Assembly: GCF_027942865.1 (NCBI RefSeq)
Contig: NC_134529.1
Span: 20,810,467-20,874,466, forward strand
Length of the DNA stretch: 64,000 nt
Direction: 5' to 3'
Source: Odontesthes bonariensis
Lineage: Eukaryota; Chordata; Actinopteri; Atheriniformes; Atherinopsidae
Shown here in pieces: positions 27,009-46,700 of this stretch (positions within the stretch are counted from its first letter, which is position 1; every line of letters starts with the position of its first letter). The translations under genes and the position numbers were made by a program. The notes below the pieces were generated by a model, which had not been told where the DNA came from, did not search any database, and saw only the letters and a program-made list of their open reading frames with translations.

Positions 27009-28133
27009 CAGAACATCGTTCTCTATTAAAGAAGGGATTAAACTAGTGCTACCTGCTGATAAAACAATAATTCAATAACCCGCATTCATCACATTGGCAC
27101 AAAGTAAGTGACGTCAGACGCCATTGTGGTTGATCAAAACAGTTGTTGGATGTTTCCAACACTTTTGTTTTGATGGAGCCATTATAAAAGGAAAAAGGAT
27201 GTGAATTTAAAGATTGCGCGTCCTCAGCTTGCCAGCCAGTTGGTCATTTTAACGTTAAGATGTGGAAATAACACACGTTAAAAGCCCACTTATAATATTG
27301 GACAATAATATTACCCAAAAATGTATATCTACTTTGTATGAATCACCAAGTTCGGTATTGCACAATGAGGTTATCAAGCTTTCAGCATTATCAAACGGCA
27401 TCAATACAGGAATGCTAATTCCGAAGCACGGGATATATATGTGTATATGAAATGCCAGCTTATCTCCTGAGAAAGTGACAGGTGCATTTATCTGCTTGTT
27501 AAAAATAACCCACGCTCAAGTGAGGTTTCCATATCTGCAGTGGTTTCTGAGTAGGTATAGTGTGACAGAACCTAACAGCACTGCTCCACTCCCGTCTCCT
27601 TCCCCGGCCCTACCAGACACCCTGAACTGAGCCTTTTCCTTCTTCTGCTTGAATATTCTTGCACTTTACTGAAGTAGTTTCTGTTTGACAAACTGTATTA
27701 CTTCTGATCACTGCTATTCAAAATGAAATATTGAGCACAAGCATATAAAGAAGGCAAATCCTCACTTTGTTTGTCTCTTTTGTCTTTGGAGTCATTTTGA
27801 AGCAAACAAGCACACACGGAGCCGACTGCACTGGGGCTGGCATCATTCTGCACGGGTCAGCCGGCATGGAGGGCGACCATGCCCAAACCTATTCCCATCC
27901 CCCTGCATCTTAGTTCCCTCCGCTTCACTGACTCTGAGGCTAGGCGTGGGTGCCGTCCACTCGCCCCACTGATCATTGCGGTCGCCTTGGCAACCGAGCG
28001 ACCCAGCCCCTCCAGCAGCGATCAGAAAAGAAGGACGTCCACATGGATCACCAAAGACTTAAGGGGGGTGGGGGGGGGCAAGTGCTGAAAAACTCACCGC
28101 TGTGTTAAAAGCCCCTGCATCAGATTTCTGAGC

Positions 28134-28157
28134 GTGTGTGTGTGTGTGTGTGTGTGC
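28134..28157. repeat. (GT)n microsatellite
   Basis: About twelve GT units, followed by a short CGCACACAAGCGCACA stretch that could fold back. Confidence 0.92.
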
Positions 28158-28536
28158 GCACACAAGCGCACAAGATTCATGTGGGCTCAATAACCTCATT
28201 CTGTCGGCCGGGCACTGTGTTGATAGGAATGAGAGGAAAGCAGATCGGACAGCAGGTTCACAGGAATCATGAGAAAGATGGATTCAAATGGAGGGAGGGG
28301 GAAATCTGGAGGAGAACGTCGGCCAAGTAAGAAGACACGAGGAGGCAAAAACTTAAGAGACAGGTTCGGTTCATTCATCTTCCCGTTCCTCTTGCCGAAC
28401 AGCTGTGTCACAGAGAGGAGAGAGACCCACTTCGTCTTTTGTTTATCCTGGAATGTGGGACGTCCTGACAGGCAGGATTTTCATTGACAGCACACAGCTG
28501 AGAGTTTCCCCCACAGCTCTTTCTCTTAACCCTCTC

Positions 28537-28538
<2 letters not shown>

Positions 28539-28582
<44 letters not shown>
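28539..28582. repeat. (GT)22 microsatellite
   Basis: The longest uninterrupted GT run in the window, likely polymorphic. Open frames across it are artefacts of the repeat. Confidence 0.96.
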
Positions 28583-28583
<1 letters not shown>

Positions 28584-31500
28584 TATGCGTGTGCCTTTAT
28601 CAGTTAACCAGGCTTCACGCAGCCAGACAGCGCGCTGGGAAACGTGATCCAGAGACGTCTTCCCAAGTCCAGGGAGACTGTCAAACCTCATCTGATGCAA
28701 TTCTGCAACAGGTTTTAACGAGACCCTGCGTGATCTTATTAATCGTGGGGATTAGAATAATCTCAGGGCTGCTGTGTCAGTGTAGTTGCTGAAAATGGCT
28801 GGCCTCCCTCTTTTTTTCTCAGTTTTGACTCGCCACCATGGGGGCACTACCTTTCATGAGAAAAGTGTTATCAGAGAACATGAATGTCAGAGCGGACAAA
28901 CAGGACATCGGCTACAGAAACATCCTATTCCTGCTCTGTGGCCTTTTTTTTTTTTTTGTCTTTTTCAAAGCCCCACAGGCATGCAACTCAACATCTTGAA
29001 ACAACGGTCAAGAGGAAAGCACCATTGTGTTTCTGACCCCTCCGGTTTCCTTTTAAACAAGAAAGGAGCCCGCAAGAGAAACTTAAGAGTGGCTGGATGT
29101 GACTGACTGAGGTTCAGTTAGGAAAACAAAAGAAAGGTATCAAAAACCTGACTTGGAAAAAAAAAAACCTGATTGTTTTACGTTTGAATAAAACCTTCAG
29201 AAATATTCTAATCTAATACAGATCTGTGGAGATGGCAATGCTTGATCAGCAACTTGAAGCTTACTGACAAAGCACCTCACAGGGAGAGGAACACACCGCT
29301 GAAGCCACACACAAGCGTGAACGGCGAGGCACTGACTAATTTGTGTCAACACGATGGTGGCCAACTGGGAGGGCTGGTTCTAGAGTTTCATTGTGAGCTT
29401 TTAGGTCGAGTCACTCCCCGAGGGCAAAAGGGAAAAAAAAAAGAAAAAGGAAACTGAGGAAGGAAGGGAGACAGAGAGAGAAGAGCCTCCAAATGAGAAA
29501 GGGAGTAGTTCGCACTCACCGCAGCACCTCGTATATCGGCACACGCGCAGAGAAAGGCCAGGTGCTTGTGACCCCAGTTTAATTAACTTCTCTGCAAGTT
29601 CATTAGGACTGAAGTGTGGCTAATTTGAGGCCAAGCGGGCAAGTTTACAGGTTGACTCGACGGTGACCTCACAGAAGTTCACGGTTACTTCTTAGAAAGC
29701 CGCACTGTTTACTCAATATGTGAAGGCGAGCCAGGTAGGCGGCGTTAAAGTGAAGGTATTAATGAGGATTCCCATAAATGATGATCTCCGGTGAATCACT
29801 AAGCTATCTGACCGGTTTCTGAGGGCCCTGCACTGCTGAATTACTCCAGCTGCCACAGCAGCTCCGCGGCACAGCATGCTTACAGGACAAAGTTCACTTC
29901 TTTTATGCCACAGTCGCAGTACCGTCCACTCCCGTCTCACAGCAGTCTGCAGGCGTCACCTCTTTGCTTGTTTACACGTTATCAGAGGAATTCAAGCGAA
30001 GGGATAATGCAGTGCGAAGCGGTCACAAGCCGTAAACAGGTTCCCCTCATCGCACCTGAGGGTTTGACCGAAACCTGTAAGCTACTATCAGAAACAATTC
30101 TACAGCTATGGAAAAAAAAAAAAAAAGAAAAAAAGAAAAAGAAAAGAAAAGAGGTTCTTCTCTCCTCCAGTAAATGGGACAAAACCCCAGATTGGATTTT
30201 GAAACTAAATCTGCCGAGCAAACAGGACCCATTAGTTCACCCGTGAGCCAAGACGCCGTCTCAATTTCGCCAATTTATTCGGTCGTGTCAACAAACGCGC
30301 TAACGTTCCAGTAATTTAGCAACAAATGATGGGCTGTGCACTGTAACCTGCAGCCTGAAACTGCGAGCTAAGTGGCGACACAGATGTGGGACGACTGAGA
30401 TACGGCGGCTTAATAAGACTAGAGGGCCAGTGGACCATTTGCAGTGTTGTGTGTCAGTGTAACCATCCAGTGGCGTTCAGACCACTAAACTCGGGGTTGG
30501 AAATGAGCTATAGGCCTACAGATCTTCTTTTTCCAATATGTTTCTAATGCTGTGGTGTAATTAAGCTACGACTAAAAGATAAAGGTGCTGCATGGCTAAT
30601 AACTGACTCCACATTCTCTCAGCACAGTCACTCTGGCTTTCAGAGCTTCGATTTCATACGCTTTTCGGTAGGTCTAGCATGTTTACTTGCATTCAAAAAA
30701 TATCTGGTTTTGGTCTCATTAACACAATTGCTCAGTTTTTTCCCCCTCTGGAGTCTGAAGTGATCACCAACTTTGAACGTGACACTAAAGAAAGTCTAGA
30801 AATGTACTTTTACTCTCATCAAGTAGATCAGCTGGCACCAAAGAAAGGCCTCGATGGGCTATAACGAATCAACGAGGCACCTAACATCTTAGCACACTGT
30901 TACCAAAAGTGAAAACAAAAGTTGGACCCAATTATAAATGTGACTGCTGAGCAAGGTTGGAGAACAAACACATACCAGACTGCGTGGCTCTGTGGGCTTC
31001 TAGAATCAGCAGTCCCTGCACAGCTGGAATGAGACAAATTCCTTTATCAATTTTTTACGCGATTCTCGTTTTATAACCTACAAGTGTCAATACTTTATGA
31101 GCAGCGAAAGCCACAGCACAAACGCACGGATCTCAAATTGTCCCAAGTAGTAAAATATGTTGATGTCAGCCCGCATTTTATAACCGGCAGGGAGAAACCG
31201 CATCCCCTGGAATATTCAGAGCGCCTTTATTTGCTGAGCAAGAAAGCCTCTCCCTTAAAACCACTGTCAGCTAAAAGGCCAGGGGAGCATGTGAAGGTCT
31301 GCTAAAGGTCAACGAGCAGAGAGGATCTTTATCAGCTCATCTGGACAATGTCAAAAGAGTTGTTCCAACCTGTTAATCTCATCCAGCTATACTCAGTTTG
31401 GAAGGCACCACGAGAGCGTTTAATGCAAGCTCTCTGTGAAAGCATCATATTTCAGTCGGCCTTTGACTGGAATTGGGTTCCATGCTGCCAAAATTGAATG

Positions 31501-31648
31501 CAGACTTTGAGAAGCCTGTTACTACCGGGGAGAGCGTTATGAAACCCACTTCAAGGTACAAAAAGCAGACGGTTAAACAGACGCCTTCACTCTGAGCACA
31601 CACTATGTTCAGGTAAACAAGCACACACACGGACACAAGAGAAGGCAA

Positions 31649-31669
31649 GGGGGGGGGGGGGGGGGGGGG
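31649..31669. repeat. Poly-G tract, 21 bases
   Basis: Uninterrupted G homopolymer in ccdc85c intron 1. Confidence 0.95.
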
Positions 31670-32366
31670 TCAACAATGTCAGTGCTCAAGAAATTCAATT
31701 AAGCAGACAGCAGGACGTTTCCCAATGCCCGCCTCCATTGAGCTCAATATGCTCTCTAACAGCCCCCACCTCCACACTCCCAAGGTTCCCAACCAACCCC
31801 TTGCCGCCGTTCAGACACTCCCCTGACACCAACCAAGGCCCACTGGGGGCCCTTCGCTTGGGCTCCCCTTCATGCATTCCTCTCCCTTTGCCTCCAAAGA
31901 GATGGAAGTCTTACAGATTGCGATGAGCCAAAAAGATGAGGAAAAACTTTGAGCCGACAGGAAATGTATGAAGCATAAGCAGCATCTAACTCGATTAACT
32001 TGTTAGTCTGCACACTACAACTAATTTCATCCTCCTCTACTTCTTCTTCTTCCTCTGTGTGTGTGTGTGTGTGTTTCTGGCAACCAGACAGATGCTGTTC
32101 ATTTAGCACTTGAGTGGCAATCCTCGAGCTTGTCTCCTAAACGCCCAGGGGAGCCTGTGGCATTTGGCCGGCATTAAATAAAGCCACTCTAGACCTCACA
32201 CCACGGGTGGACCTGACCTCGCAACATGGTCACGCCACTCGGATTTCAACCAGTCAACTGAGTAAATCTGTGGTGGTGAAGAAGACCATTTTCTTTCCAG
32301 TCTGGCATGTAAAAGCCAATGCAACAACGGGGTTCGAGCCAAGAATTATATTTATATATTCGAGAA

Positions 32367-32383
32367 GGGGGGGGGGGGGGGGG
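32367..32383. repeat. Poly-G tract, 17 bases
   Basis: Uninterrupted G homopolymer in ccdc85c intron 1, about 30 bp before a T-rich run. Confidence 0.95.
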
Positions 32384-33709
32384 AACACCTGTTTGATCTG
32401 CACTGGAGTGTGTTTTTTTTTTCTTTTTTTGATCTTATCAAATGCCAACTCAAAATATGTCAATAGCCATTCTATTCTGTTCCACACGGAGTTGTTTACA
32501 ATGGTATGAAAGCCAGAGGCATTTGTGATGCTGAGCCTTGGACATGATAGGATCAGTCTCATTACCAGTGCATTGGGTTAAACAATGCTGTTAATAATAA
32601 AAAGCTCTTTCAAATGAATCTGGCCTTTCCCATACTGTTGTATATTTGTACATCATTGTCAGCGAGATAGCACACAAAGCCTTGGAGGCACACAACGTCA
32701 CACACATCCAGGGAAGCAGCAGCTCAGAGAGGCACTAGGCCACGGTGGACACAATAGTGATGTTACGTAATGGGAGCCAAAACTGCCCCCAATGTCGCGT
32801 GCGAACATGTTGGTGTCCATATTTGGATTAAGGGCTCCCTTGGCTTTCCCTCGTCCATACTGCCATGCTGTTGTGTTTCGTTACCTGCGCGGTTTTTTCG
32901 CAGCACATAATTCCAGGAAGGTCTGTTGGATAATGTGACCCGTGTGATCTGATTTGAAGCCGCTTGCTTTGAGCTCCTACGTGCTGCTGCTGCTGCCCTT
33001 GTAAATCAGGGCAAAATAAAAACTAAAGTTGCAGCTAGATGGAGGATTTTTGTGAATCTGAGTTTATTCCTCTTGCCAAAAACAGATCACGATGTGCTGG
33101 CTGAACAGGGGCTTACGGTCCTCATGTTCCGTCATGGCATTTTCATCCTTGTCTGCAGCTTTCAGCCATGTAATTTAGGTCTTACAGGGACACTGATTTC
33201 TGGTCCGGTGCCATGCATTTCATCAGGGACCAAAGCAGCCATGAGTGCCCTTCCCCTACAGTTATAATAATCAGCGAACAACCCCACGATATTCAACTTG
33301 CTAAAGTCCAATCGAAAAGCTAAGTTAAGTCCTCCTCCTTGTGAACCATGAGTGCAGTGGCCTGAATCAGTGCAGTGGCCTAAATCAGTGCAGACTCAAA
33401 TGATGCATTACCTCTGGACTGACACGACCTCTTAAGGATGCTGCATGTGCATTTGTGTGTGTGTGTGTATGTGTGTGTGTGCCATAATCACCCCAATCAA
33501 GACTTTACAGTGAAGCTAAACCGACCCCCCCTGTTAATCCTTCACAACCATTCTGATCAGCATCTGTTGCCAGAGAAGTCACTCACATTCACATAAAAAC
33601 AACACAAAGCCTGAGTGTATTAATCTATGAGGAATGAAGCCGAGAGAGTTTTGTGGACAGTTTTGAGGAAATAAAAAGGGTGTAAAAGCTTTCATTTCAG
33701 AAGCCCTCA

Positions 33710-35260
<1,551 letters not shown>

Positions 35261-35954
35261 CTCCTCCTTGTCCAAACACTCGAGTTTGAAATCATTCAAG
35301 AGGATTTGGCTCAAGACGGCCAATCAAGACGTGGGATAGAAGTGGGCAGCAGGTAGACGAAAAGTGCGCTGAAGCCTCACAGGGGGGGGGACAGGCTCAG
35401 CCCTCTTTAAAGCAACAGTACGACATGTGTTCAGGGCACCTCCGAAAAACTGGAAATATGTATTTCATGTTAAACACAGCGCTGGAATACGGCTCAGCAA
35501 GCAGATATTTAGTATCCCGCAATTAAATCTAACTTTTTTTGACCTTGAAACCTTTTGCGGTTATTCACCGGTGTGCATTACAAATAAGTGTTTGATTTTG
35601 ACAAAATATTAAGTTGCTTCTCTGTTGACCTTTAAACATAAAAGGCGGCTTCTGTGTAACTGGTCCAATTATTAATTCGATCAAATGAAAAGATGCAATC
35701 CTTCAAATGTAAGAACAAACACATCGACACATTTAGGTGAGCAGAAGACGCTTATGAATGGGACATCTGCAGTTTAATAGGAGCTTTTGAGATTTCTTAA
35801 CAAGGTCACAGCGCCCCCATGTGTACACTGTCAGTAATGGTCAGAAGAGCAGTTGGGGGAAAAAAATGCCACAGGTAACAGCATACTGAGCACAAAGAAA
35901 ATCAGTCAGATATCACACTTTTAGCTGCAGTTTATCTTGATTTTCATTAAGTCG
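35261..35954. other. Spacer between ccdc85c and the cyp46a1 pair
   Basis: No gene is seen. Parts of 35,450-35,940 weakly resemble 43,040-43,480, the flank downstream of the other cyp46a1 copy. Shared words include GCGCTGGAATACGG and CTTTAAACATAAAAGGC. This suggests that the duplicated unit extends past the genes and that the LINE piece at 35,955 was inserted into it. Confidence 0.5.
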
Positions 35955-36720
35955 TCACATATAAGAGTCAGTGGTTATGAAACAGAGATTTCTAACTTGC
36001 TCATTAGGTATTAGAGAGAGAGTCTCAAGGTGACTGATAACACTTTCTCTTTGTTTCTGCGGGCCACAGACAATGATTTCAGTTTTGTCTGAGTTTAGCT
36101 GGAGAAAATTGTTTTGCATCCACACACTGATCTGTTCGATGCAGCGACACAGTGTATCTACAGGCCCGTGTTCTCCTGCCGTCAGTGACACGTAGATCTG
36201 AGTGTCATCTGCATAGTTGTGGTAGGACACATTATAACTGCGTATTAGCTGGCCTAGTGGAAGTATGTACAGATTGAACAATACGGGTCCCAGGATTGAC
36301 CCCTGGGGAACCCCACAGGTCATAGCCATTTGGTCTGAGACACAGTTACCAATTTCAACAAAATATTTCCTGTCCTCCAGATAGGACTTGAACCAGTTTA
36401 AAGCACGACCAGAGATTCCCACCCAGTCTTCTAACCTCTGTAATAAGATCGCATGGTCAACTGTGTCAAAGGCAGCACTCAGGTCCAGCAGAACTAAGAC
36501 TGTGACTTCACTTGCATCTGTGTTCAGGCGGATGTCATTTGTCACCTTGATCAGAGCTGTCTCAGTGCTGTAGTGGGGCCTAAAGCCTGATTGGAAAGTA
36601 TCAAAAGCATTGTTAGACAGGAGAAAGTCACCAAGCTGTTGGTATACAACTTTTTCTAGGACTTTGCCTAAGAAAGGCAGGTTTGATATGGGCTGGTAAG
36701 TGTACAAGATCTGGCTTTGA
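35955..36720 (-). mobile_element. LINE reverse-transcriptase fragment (L2/CR1-like)
   Basis: One open frame on the minus strand covers most of a non-LTR reverse transcriptase. It starts near QPISNLPFLGKVLEKVVYQQ and has the motifs LDLSAAFDTVDHA, GVPQGSILGPVLF and the catalytic YADDTQIYVS, ending in the thumb region at NSDKTEIIVCGP. The endonuclease domain and the C-terminal part are absent, so the copy is truncated at both ends and cannot move by itself. The RT core is uninterrupted, so it is not very old. It lies in sense behind the downstream cyp46a1 gene, whose stop codon ends at 36,867. The frame upstream of about 36,720 is not LINE-like. Confidence 0.9.
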
Positions 36721-36866
36721 TCATCAAGGAAATAAAACCAGAGAGACAGTTTTACAACATATGCTGCATGTGGAAGAAGAAATAAGGAGAATAGAGATCT
36801 CAACATTCAGCTAGTTTATGGACTAATATGATTGGTTTTTTTTATGTTGGCGTGTCTTAAGGCCGC

Positions 36867-42637
<5,771 letters not shown>

Positions 42638-43579
42638 TTTGGGAAAAGCGAGTCTTGTCGAGGGCAGCGCGAGCTGCCTTCTAGCCAGTTCACCGTGAGG
42701 TTAATGCGGAAATACATCCATGGGTTAATCACACATCTCTCCCCTCCAAGTGAACTCTGATACTGAACTGTAGCCTACTCACATTAACTATTCTTTCGAA
42801 GCTGCAAGTCCAAGGCTACACCTGCCTTACGGTGGCCTGAAATATATTTGCTGACTCATAGCTGGTTCAATAAGGGTATTTGGGCTGTTCGTGTCAACAT
42901 TTAATAAAGTTTCAAAAGTAGGCTTTATCTTCCGATTCATTTTCAGCAAGTCGTTTAAAAGTGCTTCGTCAAGGTGACCTGAATCTGCACAGGTACGCCC
43001 AACAGTATGAAAAACAAAAACAAAAGTGTTGCGTACATGAAAATATCCCAACTGCGCTGGAATACGGTGACTTCTATTCAGTCTTTTATTATCAAATGAA
43101 ACACAATTACAATTTAAAGTTTTATGTCAGAGCACGTTTGTATTTATTGTTAATCTTTAAACATAAAAGGCTGTTTTAACTGTCCCAAATTGATGTTTCA
43201 AATTAAACATATGTAGATGCAGCCTCCAATTACAACCTGAATCCTAACTTAGTGACTGTAAGGTATCAGAAAATACAAAAAACAAATGTCATTGAGGTGA
43301 GTAAAAGTTTGAGTTGGACAGTTGTAGTTTATCCATCCGTAATGGTCAAAACATCACAGCAGGTTGAGTACATTACAAATTTGTCACGCATCACTGTTGG
43401 AGTTTCATTTTAATTTCAGTTTGTATAAAACTGACATTCAGTCACTAGGCTACATGTAGAAAAAAGTTTAGCAACTTATGCAGCTTGAAGTTGAAGCAGC
43501 AGAACAGCGATCTCAACATTCAGCTAGTTTATGGACTAATATGATTGGTTTTTTTTATGTTGGCGTGTCTTAAGGCCGC
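42638..43579. other. Spacer between the two cyp46a1 copies
   Basis: This 942-bp spacer contains the promoter of the downstream copy and the 3'UTR of the upstream copy. No TATA box is obvious before 42,637. On the minus strand AATAAA occurs at about 43,084-43,089, a possible poly(A) signal for the upstream copy that would give a 3'UTR near 500 bases. Nothing else recognisable was found. Confidence 0.5.
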
Positions 43580-43746
43580 TCAGTTTTTGTAATTCCTGTG
43601 TCTGACAGAGCACACCACTCCACTCTTTGGCCTCAGCGTGCCAGTGTCCAGGATGTCGAAGGTCTGTCCCGGGACGAGGGTGAAATCGAACCTCTGGAGC
43701 AGCTTGGCCATCACCACTTTAGCCTCCATCTGAAAGCACACCACCA
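43509..43746. repeat. 238-bp perfect repeat with 36,796-37,033
   Basis: Partner of the segment at the end of the downstream cyp46a1 copy. It contains last exon 43,580-43,729 entire, so the C-terminal 49 residues of the two proteins are identical. Confidence 0.97.
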
Positions 43747-46700
43747 GCTCACTGATCTCAGAAAGAGTCTGTATGCACTGTGGCTCAGTGTGTTGATTGT
43801 TTTGTTCCACCCACCTGAGCAAAGTTCTTTCCCAGGCACGAGCGTGGACCGAGGGCAAAGGGGTAGTAGCAGTAAAAAGGCCTAGTAAAACAGGCAAGAG
43901 AAAACAGTTTACATTCTACTGTTGAGCGATTTGACACGCCAGATCAAAAGGTTTTAACAGGTTTTAACCTGACACACATCTCTATCTAGCGATGGCTCTT
44001 CTCAAGTGATGCTCTGGAACAGTTTGTACAAGCTTGACACAGACTGCCCAGAGATCAACACCCCCTAAAAGAATTGCAAAAAATGGAATATATATATTGA
44101 AATGTTAAAAATATATATATTATATATTTATATATATATATATGAAATTAAAATTATAGTAAGGACAAGCATGCATGTGACTTTCTTCTCTGGAACATCA
44201 GCACAAATGCTGAAAGCAACCAGGAAAAGCACAAGGCAAGCCATTAAGGGATGTTATGAGAGAACTTGCTTCCTCAACTCTTATCTCCCCAGATGATAGG
44301 AGCAGTATCTGCAGTGATTGGGACATATGTCGATAACGGTGGACAAGGAGCTGGTGAGTATATATGAGCCAACGCATCTGAATATCATCGAGCAAAAAAA
44401 GACCCCAAACCAAACGCAGGCTCCTTGCCGATTAAATTCAAGGTGACCGATAACGTCAGCGCCTCATAGAAACAAGGTAAATTTGCGATATCCGTGTTCC
44501 AGCTTGAACCGGTTCCCCCGTGCAGGGAAGTTAGCATAAAGGGTGATTCCGTCCCAAACACGTTTTGGAATTGAAGAGAAAAGTCCCATTTTGATTGAAA
44601 AATGCCGCCCCCCCTCGCCTGTTCTGCAGAGAACACTTAACTCACCTCTGACCCCTGTGACCAAGTGTCGGCCTGAGATAACAGAATGAGCTAACAGAAA
44701 GCGTCACTGAGGCTGTGTTCGAAACCGCCTACTACATACTTGAAAACGGCATACTGATCGATCAGACAGCATGCAGAGCGTTTACACACAGTGCACTTCA
44801 CTCCTGCCCGAGCCGAAATCAGCCGGCCTGAAAAGCTGATTTCGCTTAAGCTATAAACTCTGTAAATATATAACTTTAGCAACATTTGAAACATTTTCAG
44901 GCGAGAAAGTAGTCATTTAGACCCCCAAGGTGTTGAAAATCTGACAAAATACCAGCTATTTACAATTTTGTTCCCACGAATTCGGCGCTGCTAAAGCTAG
45001 CCGCAGTGAGCAACGCACTTCCGGTTATGCCGTTTTGACTGCTCTCGTCCCGTTAAAGATGAACTGAAACGAATGTTCATCTATCATTCAAATGAAATTT
45101 TTGTCTTTTTCTAAAACCATCAATCCAACTTGAACTAAATTTTCCGGGCATAACTTGTTAAAACGGCCATTTAAAAGTGTGAATTATATGGCCTTTGGTG
45201 CGAAATTGGCCACGTGATCGTGACGTCATAGGGTTGACTCCCTTATTTGCTAGTATGGCTGGCTGTGAAAACAACATACATTTGATGGACTTATATCTCA
45301 TAAAGGAACCAAAATTCTGATACAAACATCAGCAGGTCGAAAGAACACACCTCTAACATTATGTGGAAAAACTTTCGTTGAATTTAAGCCACACAAATCG
45401 ATTTAGTATCTATATTGTAGAGGCTCTCTGCACCTCCCGTATGGGTAATGGAAATGAAAGATACCATTTTCGGCACAGGATCGGCGGGCACAAAACAGCC
45501 ATCGCTCCTACTACACGCTGATTATTATTAAGATGTTATCAATCAAATGACACAATAGTGTATGTTTGCTGTGGTAAACTGGAAAAGATTTGAACATGCC
45601 GGTTTCGCAGATATGGCATTCTGCTTCGCTGTCTTTGACACGTTGAAACCTAACGAAGTGACACTTTGAAATCCAGCCACTTAAAAAAAACGTATTTGTG
45701 ATAATAACATGGTTTTAATGTAAGCTTAATAAACAATGGCGTGGATTAACGGGTCGGAGATCCTCCAGTGCGCGGCCCCATCTGCGGATCCTCACGGGTC
45801 GGCGGCAGGGAGATGGGCACCCGGCCTCAGCACGACCGGCAGCAGCCATTGGTAGGACTGATCCTCTGAGCCTCGGATGTCGTAGCCGGCGCAATCACCG
45901 GAGAGACCAGACAGCAGATGGCGAGCGTTGTTGGTGGAGGGCAAAGCCAGGTGGGCTTTCACCCGGCATATTACTCCACCTCTCTTTCCACGTCTTCTGC
46001 AACGGCTGTTGCGTGGCAACCGACCAGGTAGATGCCATAGGTAAGAGGGTACAGACGCCAAAACAGGTGGCGGTGGCTTTGTCTCATCGTTGACGTGATC
46101 GATATTATGTCCACAGAATCTCTGATTTTCAAGAGACTCGGGCGATCATGCATCAGTAGTGATGAAAACGATAAAAACATGACAAAACACAAAAAAAGCT
46201 AGCAGAGGTAGACGGCCAGCCACTCACAACGTCGCCAAATTATAGCTGGATATGTGTGCAGACTGAAGAGCAGACCGAGCAGTCACCTGCTTCCGAGCAG
46301 CAAACACCGTAACAGGTGCAGCTATCGGCAGGCGGCAGCAGGCAGTGATACGATCCACCGTGCTCTTGTCTTTGCCTTCTCCTTGTCAGCCTCAGTTCCA
46401 GTATTTTTTAGTTTGGGAAACATGTGCAGAGAGATGCCTTCAGTGAAGCTGCTATTTTTGCAACTAACACCATTTGGCCCTCCAGCAACACAATATTTTC
46501 CACTGTGCTTTGATGTCTTAGCCATAGACGCCGCCATTACAGTTAGACTACTAGAACTTCTGTGTCAACCCTATGACGTCACGCATAAAAAAATGAATTC
46601 GCACAAAAAGACAAAATGTGGCTCCTTTTGAGCCCGTTTTAACATGACTTCCCGGATAAATTATTATCCAGACAATATCTCATTTTAATCGCAAGGCTTG

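Noticed and set aside
35955-36806. Independent cellular gene encoding a 283-residue reverse transcriptase
   Set aside because: The RT motifs are those of an L2/CR1-like LINE truncated at both ends.
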